The notes: a model not told the origin generated them from the letters alone. A stretch of DNA of 6,769 nt from Verrucomicrobiota bacterium (GCA_003972865.1 QOAX01000090.1:1-6769); one strand, 5' to 3'. Shown: positions 1 through 6,676, numbered from the stretch's first letter. Made by a program: numbers and translations.

Positions 1-336
1 CGGGCGCAAAAAGCGCGGACGCTGATCAAGCGCGACTTCGAGCAGGCGTTCGAGACGGTTGACGCGCTGATCACGCCGACGGTGCCGGCCCCGGCGTTCA
101 AGGCGGGTGAAAAAATGGACGACCCGCTGCAAATGTATTTGTCCGATATCTTTACGATTTCCTGCAACCTCGCCGGCACGTGCGGCATTAGTTTGCCGTG
201 CGGATTCACGGGCGAACCGAAGCTACCAATCGGCCTGCAGTTTCTTGGTAAGCCTTTCGGCGAGAGTATGTTGCTGCAGATCGCCAACGCCTACGAACAA
301 GCCACTCTGTGGCACACGGAAAGGGCCGCGCTCTGA
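1..336 (+). CDS. gatA: Asp-tRNA(Asn)/Glu-tRNA(Gln) amidotransferase subunit A, C-terminal fragment
   Basis: The frame is open from base 1 and encodes the last 111 residues of GatA, so the 5' end lies outside the window. GatA is the amidase-signature subunit of GatCAB: it hydrolyses glutamine and supplies ammonia to GatB for converting Glu-tRNA(Gln) or Asp-tRNA(Asn) to the amide form in the cytoplasm. The piece matches the family's C-terminal end: a helix with LIKRDFEQAF, then DALITPTVPAPAFK, MYLSDIFTISCNLAGTCG, ISLPCGF, LPIGLQFLGKPFGE and LLQIANAYEQ. The Ser-cisSer-Lys catalytic residues lie upstream and cannot be checked. The stop TGA (334-336) shares its last base with the gatB ATG, so the two are co-transcribed and probably translationally coupled. 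gatC is not visible and may lie upstream. The identification is firm; only the start is missing. Confidence 0.95.
   Translation, partial: RAQKARTLIKRDFEQAFETVDALITPTVPAPAFKAGEKMDDPLQMYLSDIFTISCNLAGTCGISLPCGFTGEPKLPIGLQFLGKPFGESMLLQIANAYEQATLWHTERAAL
318..325 (+). promoter_or_regulatory. Ribosome binding site of gatB, inside the end of gatA
   Basis: GGAAAGGG lies 10 bases before the ATG at 336, within the last codons of gatA. It supports the ATG at 336 over the in-frame GTG at 309, which would add nine residues (MAHGKGRAL) not expected ahead of the conserved GatB N-terminus. Confidence 0.55.
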
Positions 337-1760
337 TGGAATACGAGACGGTCATCGGGCTCGAGACCCACGTTCAACTCAAGACGAAGTCGAAGATGTT
401 TTGTGGCTGCGCCAACCAGTTTGGCGCGGAGCCGAACACGAACGTCTGCCCGGTCTGCCTCGGCATGCCCGGCGTGTTGCCGGTGCCCAATGAGCGCGCG
501 CTGCAACTCACGACACTCACCGGTTATCTGCTAAACTGCGAGGTGCCAAGCGTTGCCAAGTTCGACCGCAAAAACTATTTTTATCCCGACGTCTGCAAGG
601 ACTACCAAATCACGCAGTTCGATTATCCGTCGACGACGACCGGTTACGTGGACTTTGAGTTTGGTGATGGCATCGAGCGGGTGCGCATCACCCGTGCCCA
701 CATCGAGGAGGACGTCGGCAAGAACAACCACTTTACCCAGCACAGCGGCGTGGACTTCAACCGCGCCGGCGTGCCACTGCTCGAGATCGTTTCCGAGCCG
801 GACCTGCGCAGCGCCGACATGGCGTACGAATACCTCAATGCGCTGAAGGACATTTTGATTTACGGTGGGATCAGCGACTGCGACATGGAGAAGGGCATGG
901 TGCGCTGCGACGTCAACATCAGCGTACGCCCAAAAAGCGAGGAGAAGCTCGGCGTGAAGGTGGAGATCAAAAACATGAACACCTTCAGCGGCGTGCGGCG
1001 TGCGATCAACTACGAGGTGCCCCGGCAGATCGAGACGCTCGAGAGTGGCGGCACGCTCGTGCAGGAAACGCGCCGATGGGACGACGTCGCCGGCATCACC
1101 GAGAGCATGCGCACGAAAGAGCACGCGCATGATTACCGCTATTTTCCCGAGCCGGACATCATGCCGCTCAAGCCGGACGAGGCTTGGCTGACGGAGGTGC
1201 GCTCGCACGTTGTCGAACTGCCGCTCGCCCGCAAGCAGCGCTTCGTGAGCGACTACGGCATCCCGGCGCAGGACGCCGATGTGTTCGTTGGCAACGTGCC
1301 GTTGGGCGGCTTTTTTGAGCAGGCTGTCGAGAGTGCGAAAAATGCCAAGGCCATCGCCAACTGGGTGATCAACAATCTACAGGCGCGCCTCATCGAGACC
1401 GGCACGACGGTTGACGAGCTGAAGTTTGAGCCGGCTGCGATCCGGGAGTTGGTTGGGATCATTGAAGCCGGCACCATCAGCAGCACGGGCGGGCAGGAGG
1501 TGTTCGCGGAGCTGTTCGAGAACGGCGGTTCGCCGGCGGCGATCGTTGAGGCCAGGGCCTTGGCGCAGGTCAGTGACGGTGGCGAACTGGAGAAGTGGTG
1601 CCAGGACGCCATCGATTCCAACCCCGGCCCTGCGGACGACTATCGGAATGGCAAGGAGAACGCTATCAACTTCCTAAAGGGCCAGGTGATGAAGGCCAGC
1701 CGCGGTAAGGCCAACCCGCAGGTGGTCGGTGAAACCTTGGCCAAGCTGTTGAAAGGCTGA
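336..1760 (+). CDS. gatB: Asp-tRNA(Asn)/Glu-tRNA(Gln) amidotransferase subunit B
   Basis: GatB (474 aa, normal family length) is the ATP-dependent kinase/transamidase subunit of GatCAB. It phosphorylates the side chain of mischarged Glu-tRNA(Gln) or Asp-tRNA(Asn) and amidates it with ammonia channelled from GatA. The N-terminus MEYETVIGLETHVQL is the family start. Four cysteines (C23, C25, C38, C41) in the FCGC...CPVCLGMPG region fit the known zinc site. The kinase core follows: KFDRKNYFYPD (75-85), RITRAHIEEDVGK (117-129), NRAGVPLLEIVSEPD (142-156), CDVNISVRP (191-199), VEIKNMNTF (209-217) and DYRYFPEPD (266-274). The C-terminal third is the helical plus YqeY-type tRNA-binding domain, ending in GQVMKASRGKANPQ (449-462). 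C87 sits where many homologues have proline (PDLPKGYQI), a minor variation. No frameshift or missing block is seen. The gene follows gatA with a one-base overlap. Confidence 0.97.
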   Translation: MEYETVIGLETHVQLKTKSKMFCGCANQFGAEPNTNVCPVCLGMPGVLPVPNERALQLTTLTGYLLNCEVPSVAKFDRKNYFYPDVCKDYQITQFDYPSTTTGYVDFEFGDGIERVRITRAHIEEDVGKNNHFTQHSGVDFNRAGVPLLEIVSEPDLRSADMAYEYLNALKDILIYGGISDCDMEKGMVRCDVNISVRPKSEEKLGVKVEIKNMNTFSGVRRAINYEVPRQIETLESGGTLVQETRRWDDVAGITESMRTKEHAHDYRYFPEPDIMPLKPDEAWLTEVRSHVVELPLARKQRFVSDYGIPAQDADVFVGNVPLGGFFEQAVESAKNAKAIANWVINNLQARLIETGTTVDELKFEPAAIRELVGIIEAGTISSTGGQEVFAELFENGGSPAAIVEARALAQVSDGGELEKWCQDAIDSNPGPADDYRNGKENAINFLKGQVMKASRGKANPQVVGETLAKLLKG

Positions 1761-1799
1761 TCCACTTGTGGCAAACTGCTGCATTGGCAATCGCCCGGG

Positions 1800-1853
1800 C
1801 GTAACCCAGTCGACCGGATGGGTGTACAGGGTTACGGTTGAATGATTTTTTTT
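1800..1853 (+). terminator. Possible terminator-like inverted repeat plus T8 after gatB
   Basis: CGTAACCC (1800-1807) and GGGTTACG (1829-1836) form a perfect 8-bp inverted repeat around a 21-nt loop. A run of eight T follows at 1846-1853. The T run starts nine bases after the stem and the loop is large, so this is a weak intrinsic terminator for gatAB at best. It could equally be an operator for the downstream hydrolase gene. It is the only structure I see in the 1761-1859 gap; no convincing -35/-10 pair was found there. Confidence 0.3.
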
Positions 1854-1859
1854 GACACA

Positions 1860-3320
1860 ATGATACAGAGACAAACAAAGATGACGTGCCGAGCCATTGC
1901 TGCGCTGGCGATGATGGGGGCCGCTTGGCCAAGCGCAACGGCCAAGGAGACGGCACTCGACCGCTACGTGGCCAAGCCGGATCCGGCTTACGAATACAAA
2001 TTGATTTCACAATATGAGGGGGATGGCTGCACCACGTACATCCTTGGCATGACGTCGCAAAAATTCCTGACGGAGAAGGACGTCAACCGCACGCTGTGGA
2101 AGCACTGGATGATCATTGCCAAGCCGCACAGGCTGAAGCACGACACCGGCCTGATGCTCATCGCCGGCGGCAGCAACGGGAAGGAACCGCCCACCAAGGG
2201 TGACGACACCATGGCGCAGATCGCCGCCAAGACCGGCTCGGTCGTCACGGTGCTGAAGATGGTGCCCAACGAGCCGCTGCAATTTGTCGGCGAGGAGCGC
2301 ACACGCACCGAGGACTCGCTCATCGCCTACACATGGGACAAGTATCTGCGCACCGGCGAGGAGCGCTGGCCAGCCCGCCTGCCGATGACCAAGGCGGTCG
2401 TGCGCGCGATGGACACGGTAACCGATTTTCTCGCCAAGCCGGAGGGCGGCGAAGTGGTGGTGGACAAGTTCGTGGCCGCCGGCGGGTCAAAGCGCGGCTG
2501 GACAACCTGGAGCATCGCCGCGGTGGACAAGCGCATCGTCGCCATTGTGCCGATTGTCATCGACATGCTCAACGTCATCCCGTCGTTCAAGCACCACTAC
2601 CGCGCCTACGGCTTTTACGCCCCGGCGGTGGGGGACTATGTGGAGATGGGGATCATGGGCTGGCAGGACACGCCCGAGTACAAGCGCCTGCTCGAGATTG
2701 TTGAGCCGTACGAATATCTCGAGCGTTACACGATGCCCAAGTACCTGATCAACGCCGGCGGTGACCAGTTTTTCCTGCCGGACTCGTGGAAGTTTTACTA
2801 CAAGAATTTGCCCGGCCAGAAGCACCTCCGCTACGTCCCAAACGCCGGCCACTCGCTCGACGGCTCGGACGCCGTTTACAGCCTGGCCGCCTACTACAAC
2901 GCCATCCTGAACAAGACCAAGCTGCCCGAGTACGAGTGGGACGTGCAGGAAGACGGCTCAATCAAAGTGACGACCGAGACGCGCCCGAAGCAGGTGCTGC
3001 TGTGGCAATGCACCAATTCGGAGACGCGCGATTTCCGCATCGAGACCACAGGCAAAACCTGGACGAGCAGGAAACTGCGCCCGGTGAGTCGTGGAACCTA
3101 CGTGGGCAAGGTGCCCGAGCCGGAAAAGGGCTGGACAGCGTTCATGGTGGAGCTGACCTATGCCGAGCCCATCCAGCGCGGCACGTCAACCAGGCGCGGC
3201 GGTCGGCTAGGCCAAGAGACCGGCCGGGTCGGTGCCCCGTTCAAATTCACCACCGGCATCAACGTCCTCCCGGAGAAGTTGCCGTTCGAGTTCAAGCCAA
3301 GCCCAATCCCAAATCGGTGA
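1860..3320 (+). CDS. Secreted PhoPQ-activated pathogenicity-related (PqaA-type) alpha/beta-hydrolase
   Basis: This predicted exported serine hydrolase (486 aa from the ATG at 1860) belongs to the PhoPQ-activated pathogenicity-related family, named from Salmonella PqaA and frequent in PVC bacteria; its natural substrate is unknown. Residues 1-29 look like a signal peptide: basic n-region (MIQRQTKMTCR), hydrophobic AIAALAMMGAAWPSA, likely cleavage after ATA. The family start LDRYVAKPDPAYEYKL follows, then the oxyanion-side LMLIAGG, the nucleophile elbow GGSKRGW (Ser210), IVPIVIDMLN, the acid region INAGGDQFFLPDS (Asp302) and NAGHSLDG (His331), so a complete Ser-Asp-His triad is visible. A C-terminal beta-sandwich-like part ends in FKFTTGINVLPEKLPFE. 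An in-frame ATG at 1842 would read into the T8 run and spoil the signal peptide; an ATG at 1881 is also possible, with AGAGA upstream. The stop lies 13 bp from the convergent sialidase-like gene. Family call strong, substrate unassigned. Confidence 0.88.
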   Translation: MIQRQTKMTCRAIAALAMMGAAWPSATAKETALDRYVAKPDPAYEYKLISQYEGDGCTTYILGMTSQKFLTEKDVNRTLWKHWMIIAKPHRLKHDTGLMLIAGGSNGKEPPTKGDDTMAQIAAKTGSVVTVLKMVPNEPLQFVGEERTRTEDSLIAYTWDKYLRTGEERWPARLPMTKAVVRAMDTVTDFLAKPEGGEVVVDKFVAAGGSKRGWTTWSIAAVDKRIVAIVPIVIDMLNVIPSFKHHYRAYGFYAPAVGDYVEMGIMGWQDTPEYKRLLEIVEPYEYLERYTMPKYLINAGGDQFFLPDSWKFYYKNLPGQKHLRYVPNAGHSLDGSDAVYSLAAYYNAILNKTKLPEYEWDVQEDGSIKVTTETRPKQVLLWQCTNSETRDFRIETTGKTWTSRKLRPVSRGTYVGKVPEPEKGWTAFMVELTYAEPIQRGTSTRRGGRLGQETGRVGAPFKFTTGINVLPEKLPFEFKPSPIPNR

Positions 3321-3333
3321 CGAACGGTTTGGC

Positions 3334-4587
3334 CTAGTTGTCTTTATGGGGTTGGGGTTCGAGTGGAGTCGCGCCTCCCATCGGAAGCAGTTCGATGCCA
3401 TTCCGTTTTTCATTCACGTGGAAGCGCACGCAGTAAATCCTGTTCGGAGCTCGGCCCGAGGAGCAGTACGAGACCAGCAGCGATTCATCCGCGAGCTTCA
3501 TTCCGCCGGGATAGCCGTAGCTCGAAGTGTCCAGCGGCAGCGGCCCGGTCCATTCGCGGCCGTTATTGTGCCCGAGCCAGACTCGCAGGTTGCCGTACGT
3601 GGCCACAACCACAATCGTGCTGTCCTTCAGCGTGAACACGCGCGGCGCCTTGAATTTGCCCTGCGTTACCAGTCGCCCGTCGTAGCGCCAGGTCTTGCCG
3701 TTGTCCTTGGAAAAAAACCGCCCGCCATCTGGTCGGCACACGAGGAACAGGCGCCCGTCTGGCAGCTGCGCGATGGCCGGCTCATCGATGTTTGCCGCGC
3801 TTGACGAGGCGGTGTCCGCGCTGTTGCCCTTACGTTCAATCACCGACAGTAGGCTCCAGCTTTTGCCGCGGTCCTTCGACTGGTGAATTGCCCCGCCCAG
3901 CTTGCCCGAGCCCTTTTTCATGAAATACGTCGGCCAGAGGATGCGTCCGTCCGGCAACTGCACCAGCTGCACGTGGCTGCGCTCATAAAACGTGCCCGGG
4001 CTCTTCAGGAACAACGGCTTGCTCCACGTCTTCCCGTTGTCCGTCGAGCGAATCGAACACTGCGCCGTGTTCAGCCCGCCTAGCTCTTTTTTAAAGTGCG
4101 CCGGTGCCTCCAGGTAGCCGTACCACGACGCCTGCACGCCGATGGTGCAAACCAGTGTGCCGTCATCGCAACGCAGCAGACCGCACGGTCCGTCGTCCCA
4201 TTTCAGGTCGAGAATCGTTTTTGGCTTCGACCACGTTTTCCCTCCGTCCCCCGACCGTGTCAGCATCGACCGCCCACCTGTTGGCGCGGCAAAATCCAGC
4301 GGCCACCCCTGATTCAGCCACCGCTCTCTCAGCTTCGGTTCAATCAATCGCGGCTGAGCAAATGACGAATGATAATACCCCATCGAGTGTACCAGCAGCA
4401 GTTCGCCGTTGGGCAACTGTTGCATATTCCCCGCCCAGCTGAATTCGCCCTGGCCGGGAAACGCATCTGGCCGATTGAACCCTGGTCCGGTCACCAACAC
4501 TCGCGCCTGTTCAATCGCCAACGGCGCGCCGGCTGCAAATGAGCAGCAGAGGCAAGCCAGTGTGATGGAGGAGAACAGTTTGCTCAT
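3334..4587 (-). CDS. Secreted sialidase-like Asp-box (BNR) beta-propeller protein
   Basis: This 417-aa exported protein has the six-bladed sialidase/neuraminidase fold. Residues 1-20 (MSKLFSSITLACLCCSFAAG) form a signal peptide; the cysteines do not make a good lipobox, so signal peptidase I is preferred. Four clear Asp boxes (SxDxGxTW) occur: SGDGGKTW 112-119, STDNGKTW 181-188, SKDRGKSW 237-244, SKDNGKTW 293-300, with a degenerate fifth, GHNNGREW, at 339-346. DEPAIAQLPDGRLFLVCR (268-285) resembles the sialidase strand carrying the catalytic Glu and an Arg of the carboxylate-binding triad, and the Tyr in SYGYPGG (356-362) or SYC (373-375) could be the nucleophile. No FRIP-type motif is evident near the N-terminus, so true sialidase activity is unproven; many PVC homologues are annotated only as exo-alpha-sialidase-like. 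The ATG is preceded by a strong AAAGGAG and overlaps the stop of the upstream propeller gene by ATGA. Confidence 0.88.
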   Translation of the reverse strand: MSKLFSSITLACLCCSFAAGAPLAIEQARVLVTGPGFNRPDAFPGQGEFSWAGNMQQLPNGELLLVHSMGYYHSSFAQPRLIEPKLRERWLNQGWPLDFAAPTGGRSMLTRSGDGGKTWSKPKTILDLKWDDGPCGLLRCDDGTLVCTIGVQASWYGYLEAPAHFKKELGGLNTAQCSIRSTDNGKTWSKPLFLKSPGTFYERSHVQLVQLPDGRILWPTYFMKKGSGKLGGAIHQSKDRGKSWSLLSVIERKGNSADTASSSAANIDEPAIAQLPDGRLFLVCRPDGGRFFSKDNGKTWRYDGRLVTQGKFKAPRVFTLKDSTIVVVATYGNLRVWLGHNNGREWTGPLPLDTSSYGYPGGMKLADESLLVSYCSSGRAPNRIYCVRFHVNEKRNGIELLPMGGATPLEPQPHKDN

Positions 4588-6032
4588 TGGCCGCTCCTTT
4601 CACCGAACCAGAACGAATACAGACTTGCGTCCTGAATTTTGAACCGCAGGCTCATCACCCTCCCGGGTAGCTTGGCCAAGCCACCTTTTGTCCACTGCAC
4701 TTCGTGGCGTGTTTTGTCGGAATTAAGTGGGACTGACTCAGTCACCAATTTACCCTTGGCATCGAGCGCCTCGACCTGCAGGCGACCTAACCCGGCATCG
4801 GCGTTCACGAATAATTTCCCCTCCGGCACGCGGAACTGGACCGTCCTAACTCGGCCTCCCTCCCTACCGGCATCCAACGAGATAAACCCATCGAGCCGCA
4901 GCACAGCGAGGCAAACGGCGCCATCATCTGGATCCAGCCCGGGTTTACGCACGTATTTACCTTTGGGGAAGTTGCCGACGTAGTTGTAACTGGCGCGGTA
5001 TTTGAGGCCTGTGTAGTAAAACCAAAGTTCATCGTCGCGCACCACCGGCGCGGACGGCGGCAGGATTTGCGTAAGGTCGTAGGCGCCGGAGTCAATCCGC
5101 GACGGGCCAATGAACGGTCGTCGATCGCCCAGCCGCTTCCAGTTTTTGAGGTCGCGGCTCATCGCCAGTTGCACAAGGTGGAAGCCGTCTGTGTTCGGGT
5201 AGTTCGGTACCGGCCCGGTCGCGTGGTACATTGCCGGCAGCCCGATGTAAATTCCATCGTAGTAAAACGCTCCCATATTGTAAACGTCCACCCGATACAC
5301 TTTCGGGTTGTTGTGGAAAGGCAGCCGCAGCGATGCATCGGCCAAGCGCGCCTTAATGTTCTCCACGCCAAGCTTCTGGTCCAGGTCGTCGGACTGGAAA
5401 ATGAGGCCGTAGTCGGTCCAGTTTTTAAAATCACGGCTCGTGGCCAGCGCCACCGATCGACCGTATTTGCCGCCACGTTTTACCGTGTGGATGAATAGAC
5501 CCTCGGCCGGATTAAAGCTGAAATTGGACTCGTCCGAGCTGGGTATGCGTGGAACGTCGAGTTTGGTCCAGTTCGCCCCGTCCGGGCTGATCGCGAATCC
5601 GCTGTTGGCCAGCGCCGCCTTGAACCGCCGGCCCGGGTCCTTCTCCAGTGGGTCGACCACGACCAGATCCGTCCGCATATTTGGCTTGGCGCCTGGCATC
5701 CAGTGCAGCCCGTCCCGGCTTTCCCAAAGCCATTGGTCAATGCCCAGCACCCACAACTTGTACACCTTCGCCACCGGGTCCCACTGCGGCGCGGAGCGCG
5801 TCTGGATGGTCTTCCCCGGCTGCGGACTCCGAATCACCGCTCCCAACTTTCGTGGCTGATGCATCGTCCGTGTCACCCCGGCGATTTTCGCTACGATGAA
5901 GTCATCCAGGAATAACTGCGCCTGTCCCTGTTTTAATGAAACGGGCTCCGCTGCTGATATAACAGCAGTGAAGGAAACAAGGGTGGCTACGATTTTCCCG
6001 TGCAATGAAATCATTTCAGAAGCACCGCTCAT
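4584..6032 (-). CDS. Secreted five-bladed beta-propeller glycosidase-like protein
   Basis: This is a predicted exported protein (482 aa) with a GH32/GH43-like five-bladed propeller; no exact family or substrate can be named. The N-terminus has a hydrophobic stretch (IVATLVSFTAVISA, residues 14-27) with cleavage likely near AAE. Starting at Met7 (6014) gives a more standard signal peptide, and neither start has a strong ribosome binding site. The mature start QAQLFLDDFIVAKIAGVTRT (37-56) is typical of secreted propeller proteins of PVC bacteria; its Asp43/Asp44 could be the acidic pair equivalent to the GH32/43 nucleophile (inference). Blade motifs of the type SxDxxxW recur: ESRDGLHW 104-111, SPDGANW 149-155, SRDFKNW 199-205, SRDLKNW 292-298, followed by DDELWFYYTG (333-342). 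A C-terminal beta-sandwich-like segment (about 378-482) begins LRLDGFISLDAG. The stop TGA overlaps the ATG of the sialidase-like gene, so the two are a coupled pair. Confidence 0.8.
   Translation of the reverse strand: MSGASEMISLHGKIVATLVSFTAVISAAEPVSLKQGQAQLFLDDFIVAKIAGVTRTMHQPRKLGAVIRSPQPGKTIQTRSAPQWDPVAKVYKLWVLGIDQWLWESRDGLHWMPGAKPNMRTDLVVVDPLEKDPGRRFKAALANSGFAISPDGANWTKLDVPRIPSSDESNFSFNPAEGLFIHTVKRGGKYGRSVALATSRDFKNWTDYGLIFQSDDLDQKLGVENIKARLADASLRLPFHNNPKVYRVDVYNMGAFYYDGIYIGLPAMYHATGPVPNYPNTDGFHLVQLAMSRDLKNWKRLGDRRPFIGPSRIDSGAYDLTQILPPSAPVVRDDELWFYYTGLKYRASYNYVGNFPKGKYVRKPGLDPDDGAVCLAVLRLDGFISLDAGREGGRVRTVQFRVPEGKLFVNADAGLGRLQVEALDAKGKLVTESVPLNSDKTRHEVQWTKGGLAKLPGRVMSLRFKIQDASLYSFWFGERSGQ
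4594..4600 (-). promoter_or_regulatory. Strong Shine-Dalgarno of the sialidase-like gene, inside the upstream CDS
   Basis: On the minus strand AAAGGAG sits six bases before the ATG (4587-4585), within the last codons of the upstream propeller gene. Together with the ATGA stop/start overlap at 4587-4584 it fixes the start. It also suggests that translation of the second gene can restart independently as well as by coupling. It is the best ribosome binding site in the window. Confidence 0.75.
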
Positions 6033-6108
6033 TGCCCTGATCTCTTTGCCTCGGCAGCGCGATTGTGATTAGTGCGACGAGGGGGGAGGGGCAACGGCTG
6101 TGGAGGGT

Positions 6109-6420
6109 TTAACCCTTGACCCGGACAAGTTTCATGATGCGTCCGTCCACGTTCCAGTCCTGGACGTACAGGTTGCCATCGGCGTCCCAGCCGGAGCCGT
6201 GGGTGCCGCTGAAGACGCCCTCGATCCAGTCCGCCTGCTTGACGCCAAAGTTGCGACCCTGCTTGCAATCCGGATTGTGGCCGAGCACGGCCATGATGGT
6301 GTTGGTTTTGTCGAGAATGACTACGCGGCCGTGCAGATCGGGCACCGAGACATAGTCGCCCTGCACGGAAACGGAAGTCGGCATGCCGAGGCCGCCTATG
6401 ACTTCGTTGATATATACTGT
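6109..6420 (-). CDS. NHL-repeat beta-propeller protein, C-terminal fragment (5' end missing)
   Basis: The minus-strand frame ending at TAA (6111-6109) encodes the end of an NHL-repeat propeller of the type found in secreted or periplasmic PVC proteins. Visible signatures are GLGMPTSVSV, GDYVSVPDLHGRVVILDK, an unstructured HNPDCKQGRNFG link, and the terminal NHL unit GTHGSGWDADGNLYVQDW followed by GRIMKLVRV. Full-length relatives have several more repeats and a signal peptide upstream. Here the frame can be read back only to a stop at 6456-6454, and family-like sequence fades at about 6420. An in-frame ATG at 6384 has AGGCGG eight bases upstream, but it lies inside a repeat and would give only a 91-aa partial propeller. 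The fragment lies 77 bp upstream of the five-bladed propeller gene on the same strand, so it was probably the first gene of that operon. A truncated pseudogene or an assembly break would both explain it. Confidence 0.7.
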   Translation of the reverse strand, partial: TVYINEVIGGLGMPTSVSVQGDYVSVPDLHGRVVILDKTNTIMAVLGHNPDCKQGRNFGVKQADWIEGVFSGTHGSGWDADGNLYVQDWNVDGRIMKLVRVKG

Positions 6421-6433
6421 GGGGATAACCCCA
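6420..6433. repeat. Short perfect hairpin TGGGG-ATAA-CCCCA at the gene-fragment junction
   Basis: A 5-bp perfect inverted repeat with a 4-nt loop lies exactly where recognisable NHL-protein sequence stops and a short distance before the NnrE fragment begins. It has no T run, so it is not an intrinsic terminator. It may be a breakpoint feature or chance in GC-rich DNA. Confidence 0.4.
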
Positions 6434-6468
6434 GATTGCCAAAACCCCTGTGTCTACTGTGCCTTGAG

Positions 6469-6624
6469 TTCGCAGGACTGTGCGGGAAGGGAAACAACGG
6501 GGGGGACGGCTTCGTCGTCGCTCGTCACCTGGCACTCGCAGGCGTCGATGTGGTCATTGGGGAGACGGTGGAGCCAGGGGAGCTCTCCGCTCGGTCAGAT
6601 CGTATACTAATCAAGTACGAATAA
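6469..6624 (+). pseudogene. nnrE: NAD(P)H-hydrate epimerase (YjeF N-domain) internal fragment
   Basis: NnrE epimerises damaged (R)-NAD(P)HX so that the dehydratase can repair it. The translated piece LCGKGNNGGDGFVVARHLAL (from 6478) carries the family's signature GxGNNGGDGFVxARHL loop, followed by AGVDVVIGETVEPGELSARS and RILIKYE before TAA at 6622. This second part still resembles the family pattern after the signature strand (L..dA..N..IL.K), possibly with a small deletion. Only about 50 of the roughly 200-230 residues of the domain are present. The expected N-terminal helix with its MENAG-like motif is missing, and the frame upstream continues into antisense of the NHL gene; the metal- and substrate-binding residues further downstream are also absent. 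No start codon or ribosome binding site belongs to it. I read it as a gene remnant or a mis-joined piece; the motif itself is convincing. Confidence 0.65.
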
Positions 6625-6676
6625 AAGCACCCGAGCCGCAGTTCGGCGAACGGGCAACGGCTAGCGGCATCCGAGT

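Noticed and set aside
309..335. GTG at 309 as the gatB start
   Set aside because: The extra residues do not fit the conserved GatB N-terminus, while the ATG at 336 has a fitting ribosome binding site and the usual one-base overlap with gatA.
531..1208. Long antisense open frame (225 codons) within gatB
   Set aside because: It lies entirely opposite a highly conserved gene in GC-rich DNA, has no recognisable domain and a biased His/Val/Ala/Leu composition typical of an antisense shadow.
3232..3804. Plus-strand open frame running from the PqaA gene into the sialidase-like gene
   Set aside because: It spans the ends of two convergent, well-supported genes in wrong frames and encodes no recognisable domain.
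6104..6116. Near-palindrome AGGGTT-T-AACCCT over the NHL stop codon, considered as an operator or terminator
   Set aside because: It is short, leaves too small a loop for a full hairpin, has no T tract and overlaps coding sequence; probably chance.
6029..6535. Minus-strand open frame whose stop overlaps the start of the five-bladed propeller gene by ATGA, suggesting a coupled upstream gene
   Set aside because: Its product is Arg/Pro/His-rich and low in complexity, and it overlaps the NHL-encoding frame, whose protein pattern is convincing. The overlap is coincidental.
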